From the NCBI RefSeq assembly GCF_018449545.1, contig NZ_JAAVUR010000008.1:264475-328474 (forward strand): DNA of 64,000 nt. The letters run 5' to 3'. The notes under the pieces were generated by a model. That model did no database searches. It was not told the origin of the DNA and worked only from the letters and a program-made list of their open reading frames with translations. This document shows positions 1-8,397 of the stretch, piece by piece. The first letter of the stretch is position 1; the number at the start of each line of letters is the position of its first letter. The stretch comes from Granulicella sp. dw_53. GTDB lineage: Bacteria; Acidobacteriota; Terriglobia; Terriglobales; Acidobacteriaceae. Made by a program: the position numbers and the translations under genes.

Positions 1-729
1 CATCTCGGCGATGGTGTTTGCGCCGAGGACCTCGTCGACGCTGTCGGCCTTGACGGCGACGACGCGCTTTCCATCGGCTACGAGCATGGCGGCGACGTCG
101 GTGAGGTAGTACTCGCCGTGGGCGTTGTCGGTGGAGAGGAGGTCGAGTTTATTGAAGAGCTGCTGCGTCTCGAAGCAGTAGATGCCGGAGTTGATCTCGG
201 GTGCGCTGAGTTGCTCGGGCTGGAGGGACTTCTGTTCCACGATGGCGGTGACTTCGGGGCCATCGTCGCGTAGCCGCAGGACGCGGCCGTAGCCGGTGGG
301 ATCGGTGGGGACGGCGGTGAGGATGGTCATCGCGGCATGCTCGGCGAGGTGGAGGTCGCAGATGGCGGTGATCGTCTCGGGACGGATCAGCGGGACGTCG
401 CCGGAGAGTACGAGGAGATGCTTCGGGACGGCGGTGCCGGTGATGGCGAAGTAGGCCTTAACCATCCGCAGGGCGTGGCCGGTGCCGCGCTGCTCCTCCT
501 GCATGACGAACCGTACGCCGGTGGGTTCGACGGCGGCCTTCACTCGGTCGGCTTCGTGACCGACGATGCAGTAGATTCGATCCGCAGGAACTACCTTGCG
601 AGCGGCGGCGATGACGTGCAGGAGGAGTGCCTGTCCGCCGATCTCGTGCAGGACCTTCGGACGCTTACTTTTGAGCCGCGTGCCCTTGCCCGCTGCCATG
701 ATTGCAATTGCAAAGCCGGTCTCTTCCAT
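1..729 (-). CDS. glmU: GlmU, N-terminal uridylyltransferase part (3' end outside window)
   Basis: This is the first 243 codons of the bifunctional N-acetylglucosamine-1-phosphate uridylyltransferase/glucosamine-1-phosphate acetyltransferase, which makes cytoplasmic UDP-GlcNAc for peptidoglycan. Reading from ATG at 729, the nucleotidyltransferase signature MAAGKGTRLKSKRPKVLHE appears at about residues 10-28, followed by QEEQRGTGHA, LSGDVPLI and GEYYLTD. All are typical of the pyrophosphorylase domain. The frame is still open at base 1, so the left-handed beta-helix acetyltransferase half lies outside. An internal Met at residue 10 is too late because it would cut the signature. The gene is cut by the window, not broken. 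Confidence 0.95.
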   Translation of the reverse strand, partial: MEETGFAIAIMAAGKGTRLKSKRPKVLHEIGGQALLLHVIAAARKVVPADRIYCIVGHEADRVKAAVEPTGVRFVMQEEQRGTGHALRMVKAYFAITGTAVPKHLLVLSGDVPLIRPETITAICDLHLAEHAAMTILTAVPTDPTGYGRVLRLRDDGPEVTAIVEQKSLQPEQLSAPEINSGIYCFETQQLFNKLDLLSTDNAHGEYYLTDVAAMLVADGKRVVAVKADSVDEVLGANTIAEM

Positions 730-802
730 GGTCGCTATCTTCTCACGCCTGAGGGGCGAAGGTGACTGCCGATTGGGTGCAGGAAGGTACATCCCAAAGC
801 AA

Positions 803-828
803 AAGGGCAGGGAATAAACCCTGCCCTT
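803..828 (-). terminator. Hairpin terminator after the M16 gene pair
   Basis: AAGGGCAGGG at 803-812 and CCCTGCCCTT at 819-828 form a perfect 10-bp stem with a 6-nt loop. On the minus strand the stem ends in CCCTTTTGCTTT, giving a short U-rich tail. It lies 10 bases past the stop of the M16 gene at 839 and separates that transcript from glmU. Confidence 0.8.
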
Positions 829-838
829 CTCTTTGAGG

Positions 839-2332
839 CTATTGGCTGGCTCTGCCGGGCGGTGGGGGAATGGTGATGTCCAGCGTGGTCACTTTGCCCA
901 GCTTGGATAAGGGCGGAGTCAACTCGGACTCGTTGCCTACGACTACGATTGCGAGCTTCGAGGGGACGATGTATTTGTTGGCGACGCGGGAGACGTCGGC
1001 TGCGGTGACCTTCTCGATACCTTCCTTATATTTTTCCAGGAAGTCGGTTGGGTATCCGTAGAAGGCGAGGGTGACTTGTTCGTTCAGGGTCTTGTCGCGT
1101 GAGTCGTAATTAAAGATGAAGGAGTTGAGGACTTGCTCTTTTGCGTTGCGCAGCTCGTCGGCAGTGGGAGGGACGGTCTTGAGGCGTCCGATCTCGTCGA
1201 GCATGGCTTGGGTTGTGGCGACGGTGTTCGTGCTCTTGGTGCCGGCGCCGACGCGGAACATGCCGGGATGGTCGTAGGCTGAGCCGTAGCTGCCGCCGAC
1301 GCTGTAGGCCAGGCCGAGTTTGGTGCGGACGCTCTGCGTAAGGCGCGAGCCGAAGCCGCCGGAGAAGATCTCGTTCATGACATTGAGGGCGTAGTAGTCG
1401 GGGTTGCTGCGTTCGGTGCCGAGGCCGACGATGAAGACGTTGGACTGGTTGATGTCGGTCTTATTGACGAAGTAGACGCCGGGGGTGGGGCCGAGGAATT
1501 CGGATTTGGAGGTCTCGAAGGGCGTGCCCTTTTGGAGAGGCTCGAAGGTCTTGCGCAGGGTGGCTTCCATGGTCGCGCCATCGAAGTCGCCGGAGACGGC
1601 GAGGATGATGTTGTTGGGGACGACGGTGCGATCATGCCAGGACTTCAGGTCGTCGAGGGTTACGGCTTCGATGGTGGCGTACTCGGCGTGGCGGGCGTAG
1701 GGGCTGTTCTTGCCGTAGACGACTTGTGCGGCTTCGCGTCCTGCGATGCCGTTGGCGTCGTCGTTGCGGCGGGCGATTCCGGCTTCCATCTGACGCTTGG
1801 CGAGCTGCAGCTTGTCTTTGCTGAAGGCCGGATGCAAGAGGAGGTCGACGGCGGTGGCGAAGACGGAGTCGAAGTCACCCTTGAGGCTGTTCCAGCTGAG
1901 GGAGGTGGATGCGCTGCCGCCGCCGGTCTCGAGGCCTGCGGCTTTGGCTTCGAGGCGGTCGTCGAGGATGTCGCCGTTGGTGGCTGCTGTTCCGCTGGTG
2001 CGCCAGGTCTGACCGTAGAGGCCTACGAGGCCGACCTTGTCTGCGGGCTCGTCGCGGCTGCCGCCGCGGATGAGGATGCTTCCGCTGATGAAGGGGAGCT
2101 CGTGGTCTTCCTGAAGGAAGATCACCATGCCGTTGGACAGTTGGATGCGGCGTGGCTGGACGGGTTTGAAGGCGTGGAGCGGAGGGATGGGAATCTTCTT
2201 CCAGGATTGTTCTACTACAGGTTTTGTGGTGGCTGGCTTGGCGGGCTTTTCGGCGGTCTGGGCGAAGGCTATCTGGCCGCTTAGCAGCAATCCCATGGCG
2301 AGGAGTTCAAAGTTTTTCAAGGAGGTTCTCAT
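839..2332 (-). CDS. M16 family protein lacking the zinc motif (non-catalytic partner)
   Basis: This 497-residue secreted protein has the M16 (pitrilysin/insulinase-like) fold. It has an N-terminal signal peptide (MRTSLKNFELLAMGLLLSGQIAFAQ) and then an M16 N-terminal domain starting near RRIQLSNGMVIFLQED. Where active M16 proteins carry HxxEH, this one reads GLVGLYGQTWRTSGT, so the zinc ligands are missing. Its start overlaps the stop of the upstream M16 gene by 4 bases (ATGA), so the two are translationally coupled. In two-subunit M16 proteases one subunit holds zinc and the other supplies an Arg/Tyr-containing half. This gene is inferred to be the second kind. Confidence 0.88.
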   Translation of the reverse strand: MRTSLKNFELLAMGLLLSGQIAFAQTAEKPAKPATTKPVVEQSWKKIPIPPLHAFKPVQPRRIQLSNGMVIFLQEDHELPFISGSILIRGGSRDEPADKVGLVGLYGQTWRTSGTAATNGDILDDRLEAKAAGLETGGGSASTSLSWNSLKGDFDSVFATAVDLLLHPAFSKDKLQLAKRQMEAGIARRNDDANGIAGREAAQVVYGKNSPYARHAEYATIEAVTLDDLKSWHDRTVVPNNIILAVSGDFDGATMEATLRKTFEPLQKGTPFETSKSEFLGPTPGVYFVNKTDINQSNVFIVGLGTERSNPDYYALNVMNEIFSGGFGSRLTQSVRTKLGLAYSVGGSYGSAYDHPGMFRVGAGTKSTNTVATTQAMLDEIGRLKTVPPTADELRNAKEQVLNSFIFNYDSRDKTLNEQVTLAFYGYPTDFLEKYKEGIEKVTAADVSRVANKYIVPSKLAIVVVGNESELTPPLSKLGKVTTLDITIPPPPGRASQ

Positions 2333-3861
2333 TCCGCACCCCCAGCGCTCTTGGGTGTCTTCGGTTGGGCGTCCGCGAATTCGATTCGCGTGCTGGTCCG
2401 GTTGGCTGGGACGAATGTCTGGTTTGCTACGCGCCTTACGTCGGCCTTACTCACGGCGTCCACCTTCTTGAGTTGGTTGAACAACTCGCGCCAGTCGCCG
2501 AAGCGGGTCTGGTACTCGGCGAGTTGATGGGCGAGGCCCTCGTTGTCGGCGAGGCCACGAAGCAGATCGGCCTTGGTACGGGTCTTGTAGCGGGCCAGTT
2601 CTTCGTCGGTGATGTCCTCTGTCTTGAGGCGTTCGAGCTCTTTCTGGATCGCGACTCGCATCTCTTCAGGGGTGTGGCCGGGTAAGGGGACCGCGTAGAA
2701 GGCGAAGAGGCCAGGATACTTTACTCCGGGAAAGCCGCTGAAGCCTTCAGCAGCAGCGGCGATGCGCTGGTCGCGGACGAGGCTGCGGTAGAGGCGGGCG
2801 GTACGGCCGTTCGAGAAGATATCGGTGATGGCGTCGTAGACGGAGTCGTCGGGGTCGCGATAGTCGGGGCGGTGGTAGCCCTCGATGTAGAAGGGCTGGC
2901 TCTGCTCGGTGATGACGACGGACTTTTCGGCGAACTGCTTGGGCTCGATGGTGGTCATCGGCTCGGGCTTGGGGCCCGCGGGGATCGCCGAGAAGTATTT
3001 GGTCAGGACGGGCATGGCTTCGCTGGCCTTGAGGTCGCCGACGACTGCGACGACGATGTTTGCGGGTACGTAGTACTTCTTGTGGAAGGCTTCGGCCTCG
3101 GTGGCGGTGACCTGGCTGATCTCGCTCTCCCAGCCGACGCCGCTGCGTCCGTAGGGGTGAGCGACGTAGGCGGTGGCGAGGAACTGCTCGACCATGCGGC
3201 CGATGGGGGCGGAGTCGATGCGCATGCGGCGCTCTTCCTGTACCACGTCGCGCTCCTTGTAGAACTCGCGCTCGACCGGGTGGCCGATGCGGCCGCTCTC
3301 AAGGTAGGCCCAGAGTTCGAGACGATTGGACGGCATGCTCCAGAAGTATTGGGTGGAGTCTTCGCTGGTGGAGGCGTTCAGGTTGACTGCGCCGTTCTCC
3401 TCGGCGATCTCGGAGAACTGGTTGGGCACGACGTACTTGCCTGCTGCTTCTACTGCTTCGTCGAAGGTCTTTTTGAGTGAGGCAAGCTTGGCTGGATCCT
3501 GGCCGACGAGCTTGCGCTGCTCGCCGTTGTAGGCGGCGTAGGCGATCTCTACCTTGGCCAGCGCGACCTTCTCGGCGGGGAAGTTGGTGGTGCCTACCTC
3601 GTTGGTGCCTTTGAAGGCCATGTGCTCGAACATGTGGGCGAGGCCGCTGTCGCCCTGAGGGTCGTCCGCGGAGCCAGCGTCCACCAAGGTATAGAAGCTG
3701 AAGACAGGAGCTTCAGGGCGCTCGCACACGATCAGCGTCAGACCGTTGGGAAGCACCTTGACCGTGGTTCGCTTCTCAAAACTGGCCAGATCCTGCGCCG
3801 TCACAGAGACCGCCGCAAGACTCAAGGCAATCAAACAAGGAATTACACGAAATAGCCGCAA
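2329..3861 (-). CDS. Secreted M16 family zinc metallopeptidase (catalytic subunit)
   Basis: The chosen start is TTG at 3861, preceded at about 7 nt by GGAGGG. It gives a 510-residue protein opening with a clean signal peptide (MRLFRVIPCLIALSLAAVSV). The same frame stays open to 4149, but that extension is low-complexity, has no family match I recognise and would run through the lysozyme gene. The inverted zinc motif HMFEH lies at residues 76-80, with a glutamate-rich stretch (LELWAYLESGR) about 70 residues later, as in active M16 peptidases. The second M16 lobe follows in the C-terminal half. It is translated with the downstream zinc-less partner, and the pair probably forms a periplasmic protease that degrades peptides. 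Confidence 0.9.
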   Translation of the reverse strand: MRLFRVIPCLIALSLAAVSVTAQDLASFEKRTTVKVLPNGLTLIVCERPEAPVFSFYTLVDAGSADDPQGDSGLAHMFEHMAFKGTNEVGTTNFPAEKVALAKVEIAYAAYNGEQRKLVGQDPAKLASLKKTFDEAVEAAGKYVVPNQFSEIAEENGAVNLNASTSEDSTQYFWSMPSNRLELWAYLESGRIGHPVEREFYKERDVVQEERRMRIDSAPIGRMVEQFLATAYVAHPYGRSGVGWESEISQVTATEAEAFHKKYYVPANIVVAVVGDLKASEAMPVLTKYFSAIPAGPKPEPMTTIEPKQFAEKSVVITEQSQPFYIEGYHRPDYRDPDDSVYDAITDIFSNGRTARLYRSLVRDQRIAAAAEGFSGFPGVKYPGLFAFYAVPLPGHTPEEMRVAIQKELERLKTEDITDEELARYKTRTKADLLRGLADNEGLAHQLAEYQTRFGDWRELFNQLKKVDAVSKADVRRVANQTFVPANRTSTRIEFADAQPKTPKSAGGAE

Positions 3862-3964
3862 TCGACTTCCCTCCACACAGAGCCTTAACAATAACGGATT
3901 CTCGTCTGGTGCGCTGCTTTGTCCTGAGCGGCACGAAAAGAGACCGGTCTTTCTGGGACGCGGT

Positions 3965-4585
3965 TCAGCGCCAAAGGTCGCGCAGACGGCGGACGAGCCT
4001 TGCCCACCAGCTCTCCGCTTCGGCCTTGATGGTAGTGACGACGGCAGCGAGGAACTGCCCGCGAGTCCAGGTGTTGCGTTCTGCACTGGGGCCCTGGCGG
4101 GTGCATTCCGCGGCGGCTCGCACCCAGTTTCCTTGTTCCACGGCTGCAATCAGGTGCGGATAGCCGGAGAGTAGCGCCGCGGGTCCGAGGTTATACGCCA
4201 TGTCCAGCAGGGCCAGTTTTACGGCATCGGGAAACTGGTCGTAGCCGTGCAATGCGGTCTGGAGCCTGGTTTCAAACTGACGTAGTACGTTGAGGAGCTT
4301 GGTATCGATGGTCTCCTCGCCCAGTTGAGGGGATTCGGGTATTCGGTAATATGCAGCGGTTTTGCCTTCGACCATGGCGGTTACACGGGCAAAGTCGGCC
4401 CTGATCTCCGCAGCGGTGGCTGCCCGTCCGGAGAGGGTAAAGGGAAGGGCGAGGGCGGCTTCGACGTTCGGCAGCATCAGCCCGACCCCTACCGTGACCT
4501 TGCCTACGGTGTCGCGATACATCCATGGGACACTGCCCTCGAAGTGCTTCAACTTGGTTAGCGATTGCTCAAGATATGTCGCCAT
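3965..4585 (-). CDS. T4-type lysozyme / GH24 muramidase
   Basis: Starting at ATG 4585, the 206-residue protein opens MATYLEQSLTKLKHFEG. It carries the GH24 catalytic set with T4 lysozyme spacing: Glu16, Asp25 and Thr31 in EGSVPWMYRDTVGKVTVGVG. The helical part after residue 100 (ALLDMAYNLGPAALL) also fits the family. An in-frame extension to 4660 exists but has no ribosome site. No signal peptide or membrane segment is visible, and no holin, Rz or other phage gene is nearby. It is therefore either a domesticated phage enzyme or one exported by a route not visible here. It sits between an M16 gene on the same strand and the divergent beta-oxidation operon. Confidence 0.85.
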   Translation of the reverse strand: MATYLEQSLTKLKHFEGSVPWMYRDTVGKVTVGVGLMLPNVEAALALPFTLSGRAATAAEIRADFARVTAMVEGKTAAYYRIPESPQLGEETIDTKLLNVLRQFETRLQTALHGYDQFPDAVKLALLDMAYNLGPAALLSGYPHLIAAVEQGNWVRAAAECTRQGPSAERNTWTRGQFLAAVVTTIKAEAESWWARLVRRLRDLWR

Positions 4586-4640
4586 AAAGCTCAACGTAGC
4601 ACGGAAGAGATGACTTGAGGAGGATTCACCAATCATTAAC

Positions 4641-4670
4641 TTGACGAAATGAATAACCATTCAGTAGGCT
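4641..4670 (+). promoter_or_regulatory. Candidate promoter with FadR-like operator for the fad operon
   Basis: TTGACG at 4641-4646 and TAGGCT at 4665-4670 make a plausible -35/-10 pair with an 18-bp spacer. The spacer contains ATGAATAACCATTCA. From memory, the Bacillus FadR (TetR family) operator is TGAATGAMTANTCATTCA; positions 4646-4663 match it at 15 of 18 positions, counting degenerate ones. The site lies just upstream of fatty-acid degradation genes, as expected for such an operator. No TetR-type regulator gene is in the window, so this remains an inference. Confidence 0.4.
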
Positions 4671-4709
4671 TCTGGACGTTCAGAAGAATCGTCCGCCGGG
4701 GTTCGCAAG

Positions 4710-7178
4710 ATGCCACCCAGCACCACTTCCAGACCGTCCAGAACGTCGAGGCAGATCCGCAAGGTGGCTGTGCTGGGAGCCGGAACGATGGGCTCGAGGA
4801 TTGCTGCGCACATCGCTAATTCTGGAGTGCCGGTGGTTCTGCTGGATATGGTTCCGCTGGGAGTGGCGTCCGATGCGCCTCGCGCGGAGCGGAACAGATT
4901 TGTCCTGGCAGCGCTCGAGGGGTTAAAGAGATCCAAACCTGCCGCTTTCTATACTCCCGACGCGGTCAGGCTGCTGACTCCGGGCAACTTCGAGGACGAT
5001 CTGGCGTTGATCGGAGATTGCGACTGGACCATCGAGGTGGTCGCTGAGGATCTGGATATCAAGCGAGCTCTGCTCGATAGAGTTCAGAAGCATCGCCGTC
5101 CGGGTTCTATCCTGACCACGAATACCAGCGGCCTGCCTGTGCACAAGATTGTTGAAGGCAGGCCGGACGAGATTCGGCATCACTGGTTCGGCACGCATTT
5201 TTTCAATCCGCCGCGCTATATGCGGCTGCTGGAGATCATCTCTACTCCGGATAGCGATGCGGCGGACGTCGCGCTGATTGCGCAGTTTTGCGACCGGCGG
5301 CTGGGTAAGGCGATTGTGTACTCGCACGATACGCCGAACTTCATTGCCAATCGCATCGGCACCTTTACCCTGACGAACGCCGTACGCCTGATGGTGGAGC
5401 AAGGCCTAACGGTGGAAGAGGTGGACGCGCTAACGGGCTCTGCCCTGGGCTGGCCGAAGACGGCGACCTTTCGGCTCGCCGATATGGTGGGGATCGATAT
5501 TCTGGCGCATGTTACGAAGAATTTTGCTGCGCAGGCAGAGCAGATAGGCGATGAGCGCGCCGAAGTGAGGTTGCCTGCCTTTATTGGGCAGATGCTCGAT
5601 AAAGGGTGGCTTGGCGACAAGTCGAAGCAGGGTTTCTATAAGAAGGAAGGCAAGGACGAGCAGGGGCGCGAGGTTCGCCAAGTGCTGGACTGGCAGACGC
5701 TGGAGTATAAGCCCAGCGTGCGGCCGAAGTTTCCCGCTCTGGAGATGGCGAAGAACATCGACTCGACAGCGACGCGCATTCCGCAGATGCTCCATGCCGA
5801 TACGCAGGGCGATAAGGCTGCGGCCTTCTACTGGCCTCTGTTGACGGAGCTGTTCACGTATGCGGCGAACCGGATTCCTGAGATTGCCGACAACATCGTC
5901 GAGATCGATACGGCGATGAAGACAGGCTTCAACTGGGAGCTTGGCCCCTTCGAGATGATGGATGCGGCGGGTGTTCGGACGACGACGGAGAAGATGCGGG
6001 CTGCTGGAGCGCCTGTATCGGCGAACGTTGAAGCGCTTCTGTCAGCGGGGGAGAGCTGGTACCAGGACGACTCCACTACGCCTAGTGGACGCCGGTACTT
6101 CGATCCGGGTACGCGGAGCTATCAACCTGTGCCTGCCGTAGTGGGTGTGACATCACTTGCCTTGATGAAGAAGACGCATTGTGTGGTGAGGAAGAACCCT
6201 GGCGCGTCGGTGATCGACCTGGGCGATGGTGTTGCCGCGATTGAGCTTCACTCCAAGATGAATGCGCTGGGGGAGGACATCGTCTCTCTGATCACGCAGA
6301 CGCTGAGGCCGACGAGTGAGCAGGTGGCGAACTTTGAAGCCTTCGTGATTACTGGTGATTCGGTGAACTTCTCGGTGGGCGCGAACCTGATGCAGTTGCT
6401 GCTTGCTGTGCAAGAGGAGGAGTGGGACGAGGTCGACCTGATGGTTCGGGGTTTCCAGAACATGACGCAGGCGATCAAGTTTTGCCCCAGGCCGGTGGTG
6501 GTTGCTCCGTATGGGATGTGTCTGGGGGGAGGCGTTGAGATTGCGATTCATGCCGCAGCCCGGCAGGTGCATGCTGAGCTCTATATGGGGCTGGTTGAGG
6601 CTGGTGTCGGCTTGATTCCTGCCGGAGGAGGCTGCAAGGAGATGGTGCTGCGCTCGATTGCAGCGGGCTCGAGCATTCGGCCGGACACGCGGGGCGAAGG
6701 GGTGGAGAGCTTCGAGGCGTTGAAGAAGAACTTCGAGACGATTGCGATGGCCAAGGTTTCTACCTCCGCGGTAGAGGCTCGGGGCTTTGGATTTCTTTGT
6801 GCAGGTGATGCGATTACGATGAACCGCGAACGGCTGGTGACGGATGCCAAGCATAAGGCTCGCGATCTGGCCGATGGAGGTTACTCCGCGCCGGTTGTGC
6901 GAGCGGATATTGCTGCGCCGGGTGAGTCGGTGCTCGCCACGTTGAAGCTGGCGGTGTGGACGATGCGCGAGGGGCAGTACATCTCCGACCATGACGCCAA
7001 GATTGCCGACAGGATTGCGCATGTGTTGTGTGGAGGCAAGGTTACCGCCGGCACGCTGGTCAGCGAGCGATATCTGCTGGATCTGGAGCGCGAGGCGTTT
7101 CTGTCGCTTTGCGGAGAGAAGAAGACACAGGAACGGATTGCTTTCACGCTGAAGACGGGTAAACCTTTGCGGAATTAG
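4710..7178 (+). CDS. fadN: 3-hydroxyacyl-CoA dehydrogenase / enoyl-CoA hydratase fusion (FadN-like)
   Basis: This 822-residue enzyme catalyses the hydration and second oxidation steps of fatty-acid beta-oxidation. The N-terminal NAD-binding domain has VLGAGTMGSRIAAHIANSG at about residues 20-38, then NTSGLPVHKI. The dehydrogenase C-terminal domains follow to about residue 450. The crotonase (enoyl-CoA hydratase) domain is C-terminal, with GMCLGGGVE and GLVEAGVGLIPAGGG carrying both catalytic glutamates. This dehydrogenase-first order is that of Bacillus FadN, the reverse of E. coli FadB. It is the first gene of a three-gene operon, 13 bases before the thiolase. Confidence 0.92.
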   Translation: MPPSTTSRPSRTSRQIRKVAVLGAGTMGSRIAAHIANSGVPVVLLDMVPLGVASDAPRAERNRFVLAALEGLKRSKPAAFYTPDAVRLLTPGNFEDDLALIGDCDWTIEVVAEDLDIKRALLDRVQKHRRPGSILTTNTSGLPVHKIVEGRPDEIRHHWFGTHFFNPPRYMRLLEIISTPDSDAADVALIAQFCDRRLGKAIVYSHDTPNFIANRIGTFTLTNAVRLMVEQGLTVEEVDALTGSALGWPKTATFRLADMVGIDILAHVTKNFAAQAEQIGDERAEVRLPAFIGQMLDKGWLGDKSKQGFYKKEGKDEQGREVRQVLDWQTLEYKPSVRPKFPALEMAKNIDSTATRIPQMLHADTQGDKAAAFYWPLLTELFTYAANRIPEIADNIVEIDTAMKTGFNWELGPFEMMDAAGVRTTTEKMRAAGAPVSANVEALLSAGESWYQDDSTTPSGRRYFDPGTRSYQPVPAVVGVTSLALMKKTHCVVRKNPGASVIDLGDGVAAIELHSKMNALGEDIVSLITQTLRPTSEQVANFEAFVITGDSVNFSVGANLMQLLLAVQEEEWDEVDLMVRGFQNMTQAIKFCPRPVVVAPYGMCLGGGVEIAIHAAARQVHAELYMGLVEAGVGLIPAGGGCKEMVLRSIAAGSSIRPDTRGEGVESFEALKKNFETIAMAKVSTSAVEARGFGFLCAGDAITMNRERLVTDAKHKARDLADGGYSAPVVRADIAAPGESVLATLKLAVWTMREGQYISDHDAKIADRIAHVLCGGKVTAGTLVSERYLLDLEREAFLSLCGEKKTQERIAFTLKTGKPLRN

Positions 7179-7191
7179 AAGGGCTGCATCC

Positions 7192-8373
7192 ATGAGAGAC
7201 GTCGTTATTGCATCCGTTGTTCGTACTGCTGTTGGCAAGGCGCCACGAGGGAGGCTTCGGACGACGCGTCCTGACGATCTTGCGGCGGTCGCGATCAATG
7301 GAGCGCTTGCGCGTCTGCAGCAGCTCGACCGGGCGGAGGTGGAGGACGTAATCCTGGGCTGCGCCATGCCGGAGGCGGAGCAGGGAATGAACGTCGCCCG
7401 CATCGCCAGCTTGCGGGCGGGGCTGCCGGTTACGACGTCTGCGATGACGATCAACCGCTACTGCGCTTCGGGTCTTCAGTCGATCGCACTTGCGGCGGAC
7501 CGCATTCGTGGGGGCGGGGCAGAGGTCATCCTCGCGGGGGGCACGGAGAGTATGTCGTATGTGCCGATGGGTGGTAATAAGATCTCGGTGAATCCATGGC
7601 TGGTGGAGAACCATCCCTGTAGCTATATGTCGATGGGGCTGACCGCGGAGCGTGTGGCGGCTCACTATGGCATCTCGAGAGAGCAGCAGGACCAGTTCTC
7701 CTATGAGTCGCACCAGAAGGCGCTGGCTGCGATCGCGGAGGGTAAGTTCGAGGATGAGATTGTGCCGGTTCCTGTTACAAGGACCACCGTTGAAGGAGAG
7801 GATCGGGCAAAGTCTTTGGAGTCGATCTTCGAGGAGGATGAGGGACCTCGGAGGGATACTTCTCTGGATGCGTTGGCGAAGCTCAAGGCTGTCTTTCATG
7901 CCAAGGGGACGGTGACAGCGGGGAACTCTTCGCAGAACTCAGACGGTGCGGCGGTTGCGGTGGTGATGTCTGCCGAGCGGGCTGCGCAGCTTGGGATTCC
8001 GGCGATGGCGAAGTTTGTCGCGTTTGCCTATGCGGGCTGCGAGCCGGAGGAGATGGGGATTGGGCCGGTGTATGCGATTCCCAAGGCGCTGAAGCTTGCG
8101 GGTCTTACGCTGGACCAAATTGATCTGTTCGAGCTGAATGAGGCCTTTGCCGCGCAGTCGCTTGCTGTGCTGAAGGTGCTGGGGATCGATCCGGCCAAGG
8201 TGAATGTCAATGGAGGAGCTATCGCTCTTGGGCATCCGCTGGGGTGCACGGGGGCGAAGCTTACGGCGACTCTGCTACGCGAGATGCCTCGCCGCAAGGC
8301 GAGGTATGGGATGGTGACGATGTGCGTGGGTGGGGGGATGGGCGCAGCGGGGATCTTCGAGGCTATTCACTAA
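7192..8373 (+). CDS. fadA: Acetyl-CoA acyltransferase (3-ketoacyl-CoA thiolase)
   Basis: This 393-residue thiolase carries out the final thiolytic step of beta-oxidation. The nucleophilic cysteine is in [14 protein letters not shown] near residue 90. The catalytic His is in [15 protein letters not shown], and the second Cys is in [14 protein letters not shown] near the C-terminus. Length and motifs are complete. It lies between the dehydrogenase/hydratase gene and the acyl-CoA dehydrogenase gene with gaps of 13 and 24 bases. It therefore most likely acts on fatty acids rather than in acetoacetyl-CoA synthesis. Confidence 0.93.
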   Translation: MRDVVIASVVRTAVGKAPRGRLRTTRPDDLAAVAINGALARLQQLDRAEVEDVILGCAMPEAEQGMNVARIASLRAGLPVTTSAMTINRYCASGLQSIALAADRIRGGGAEVILAGGTESMSYVPMGGNKISVNPWLVENHPCSYMSMGLTAERVAAHYGISREQQDQFSYESHQKALAAIAEGKFEDEIVPVPVTRTTVEGEDRAKSLESIFEEDEGPRRDTSLDALAKLKAVFHAKGTVTAGNSSQNSDGAAVAVVMSAERAAQLGIPAMAKFVAFAYAGCEPEEMGIGPVYAIPKALKLAGLTLDQIDLFELNEAFAAQSLAVLKVLGIDPAKVNVNGGAIALGHPLGCTGAKLTATLLREMPRRKARYGMVTMCVGGGMGAAGIFEAIH

Positions 8374-8397
8374 AGTTCAGAAGTCAGGAGCCACACC

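Noticed and set aside
3862..4149. N-terminal extension of the M16 peptidase
   Set aside because: It overlaps the lysozyme gene, has non-family composition, and a TTG with a strong ribosome site directly precedes a signal peptide.
3965..4585. Prophage indicated by the lysozyme
   Set aside because: No integrase, capsid, tail or holin gene in the neighbourhood.
6153..7454. 433-codon minus-strand frame across the fadN/fadA junction
   Set aside because: Antisense to two well-supported enzymes, with shadow-type composition and no motif.
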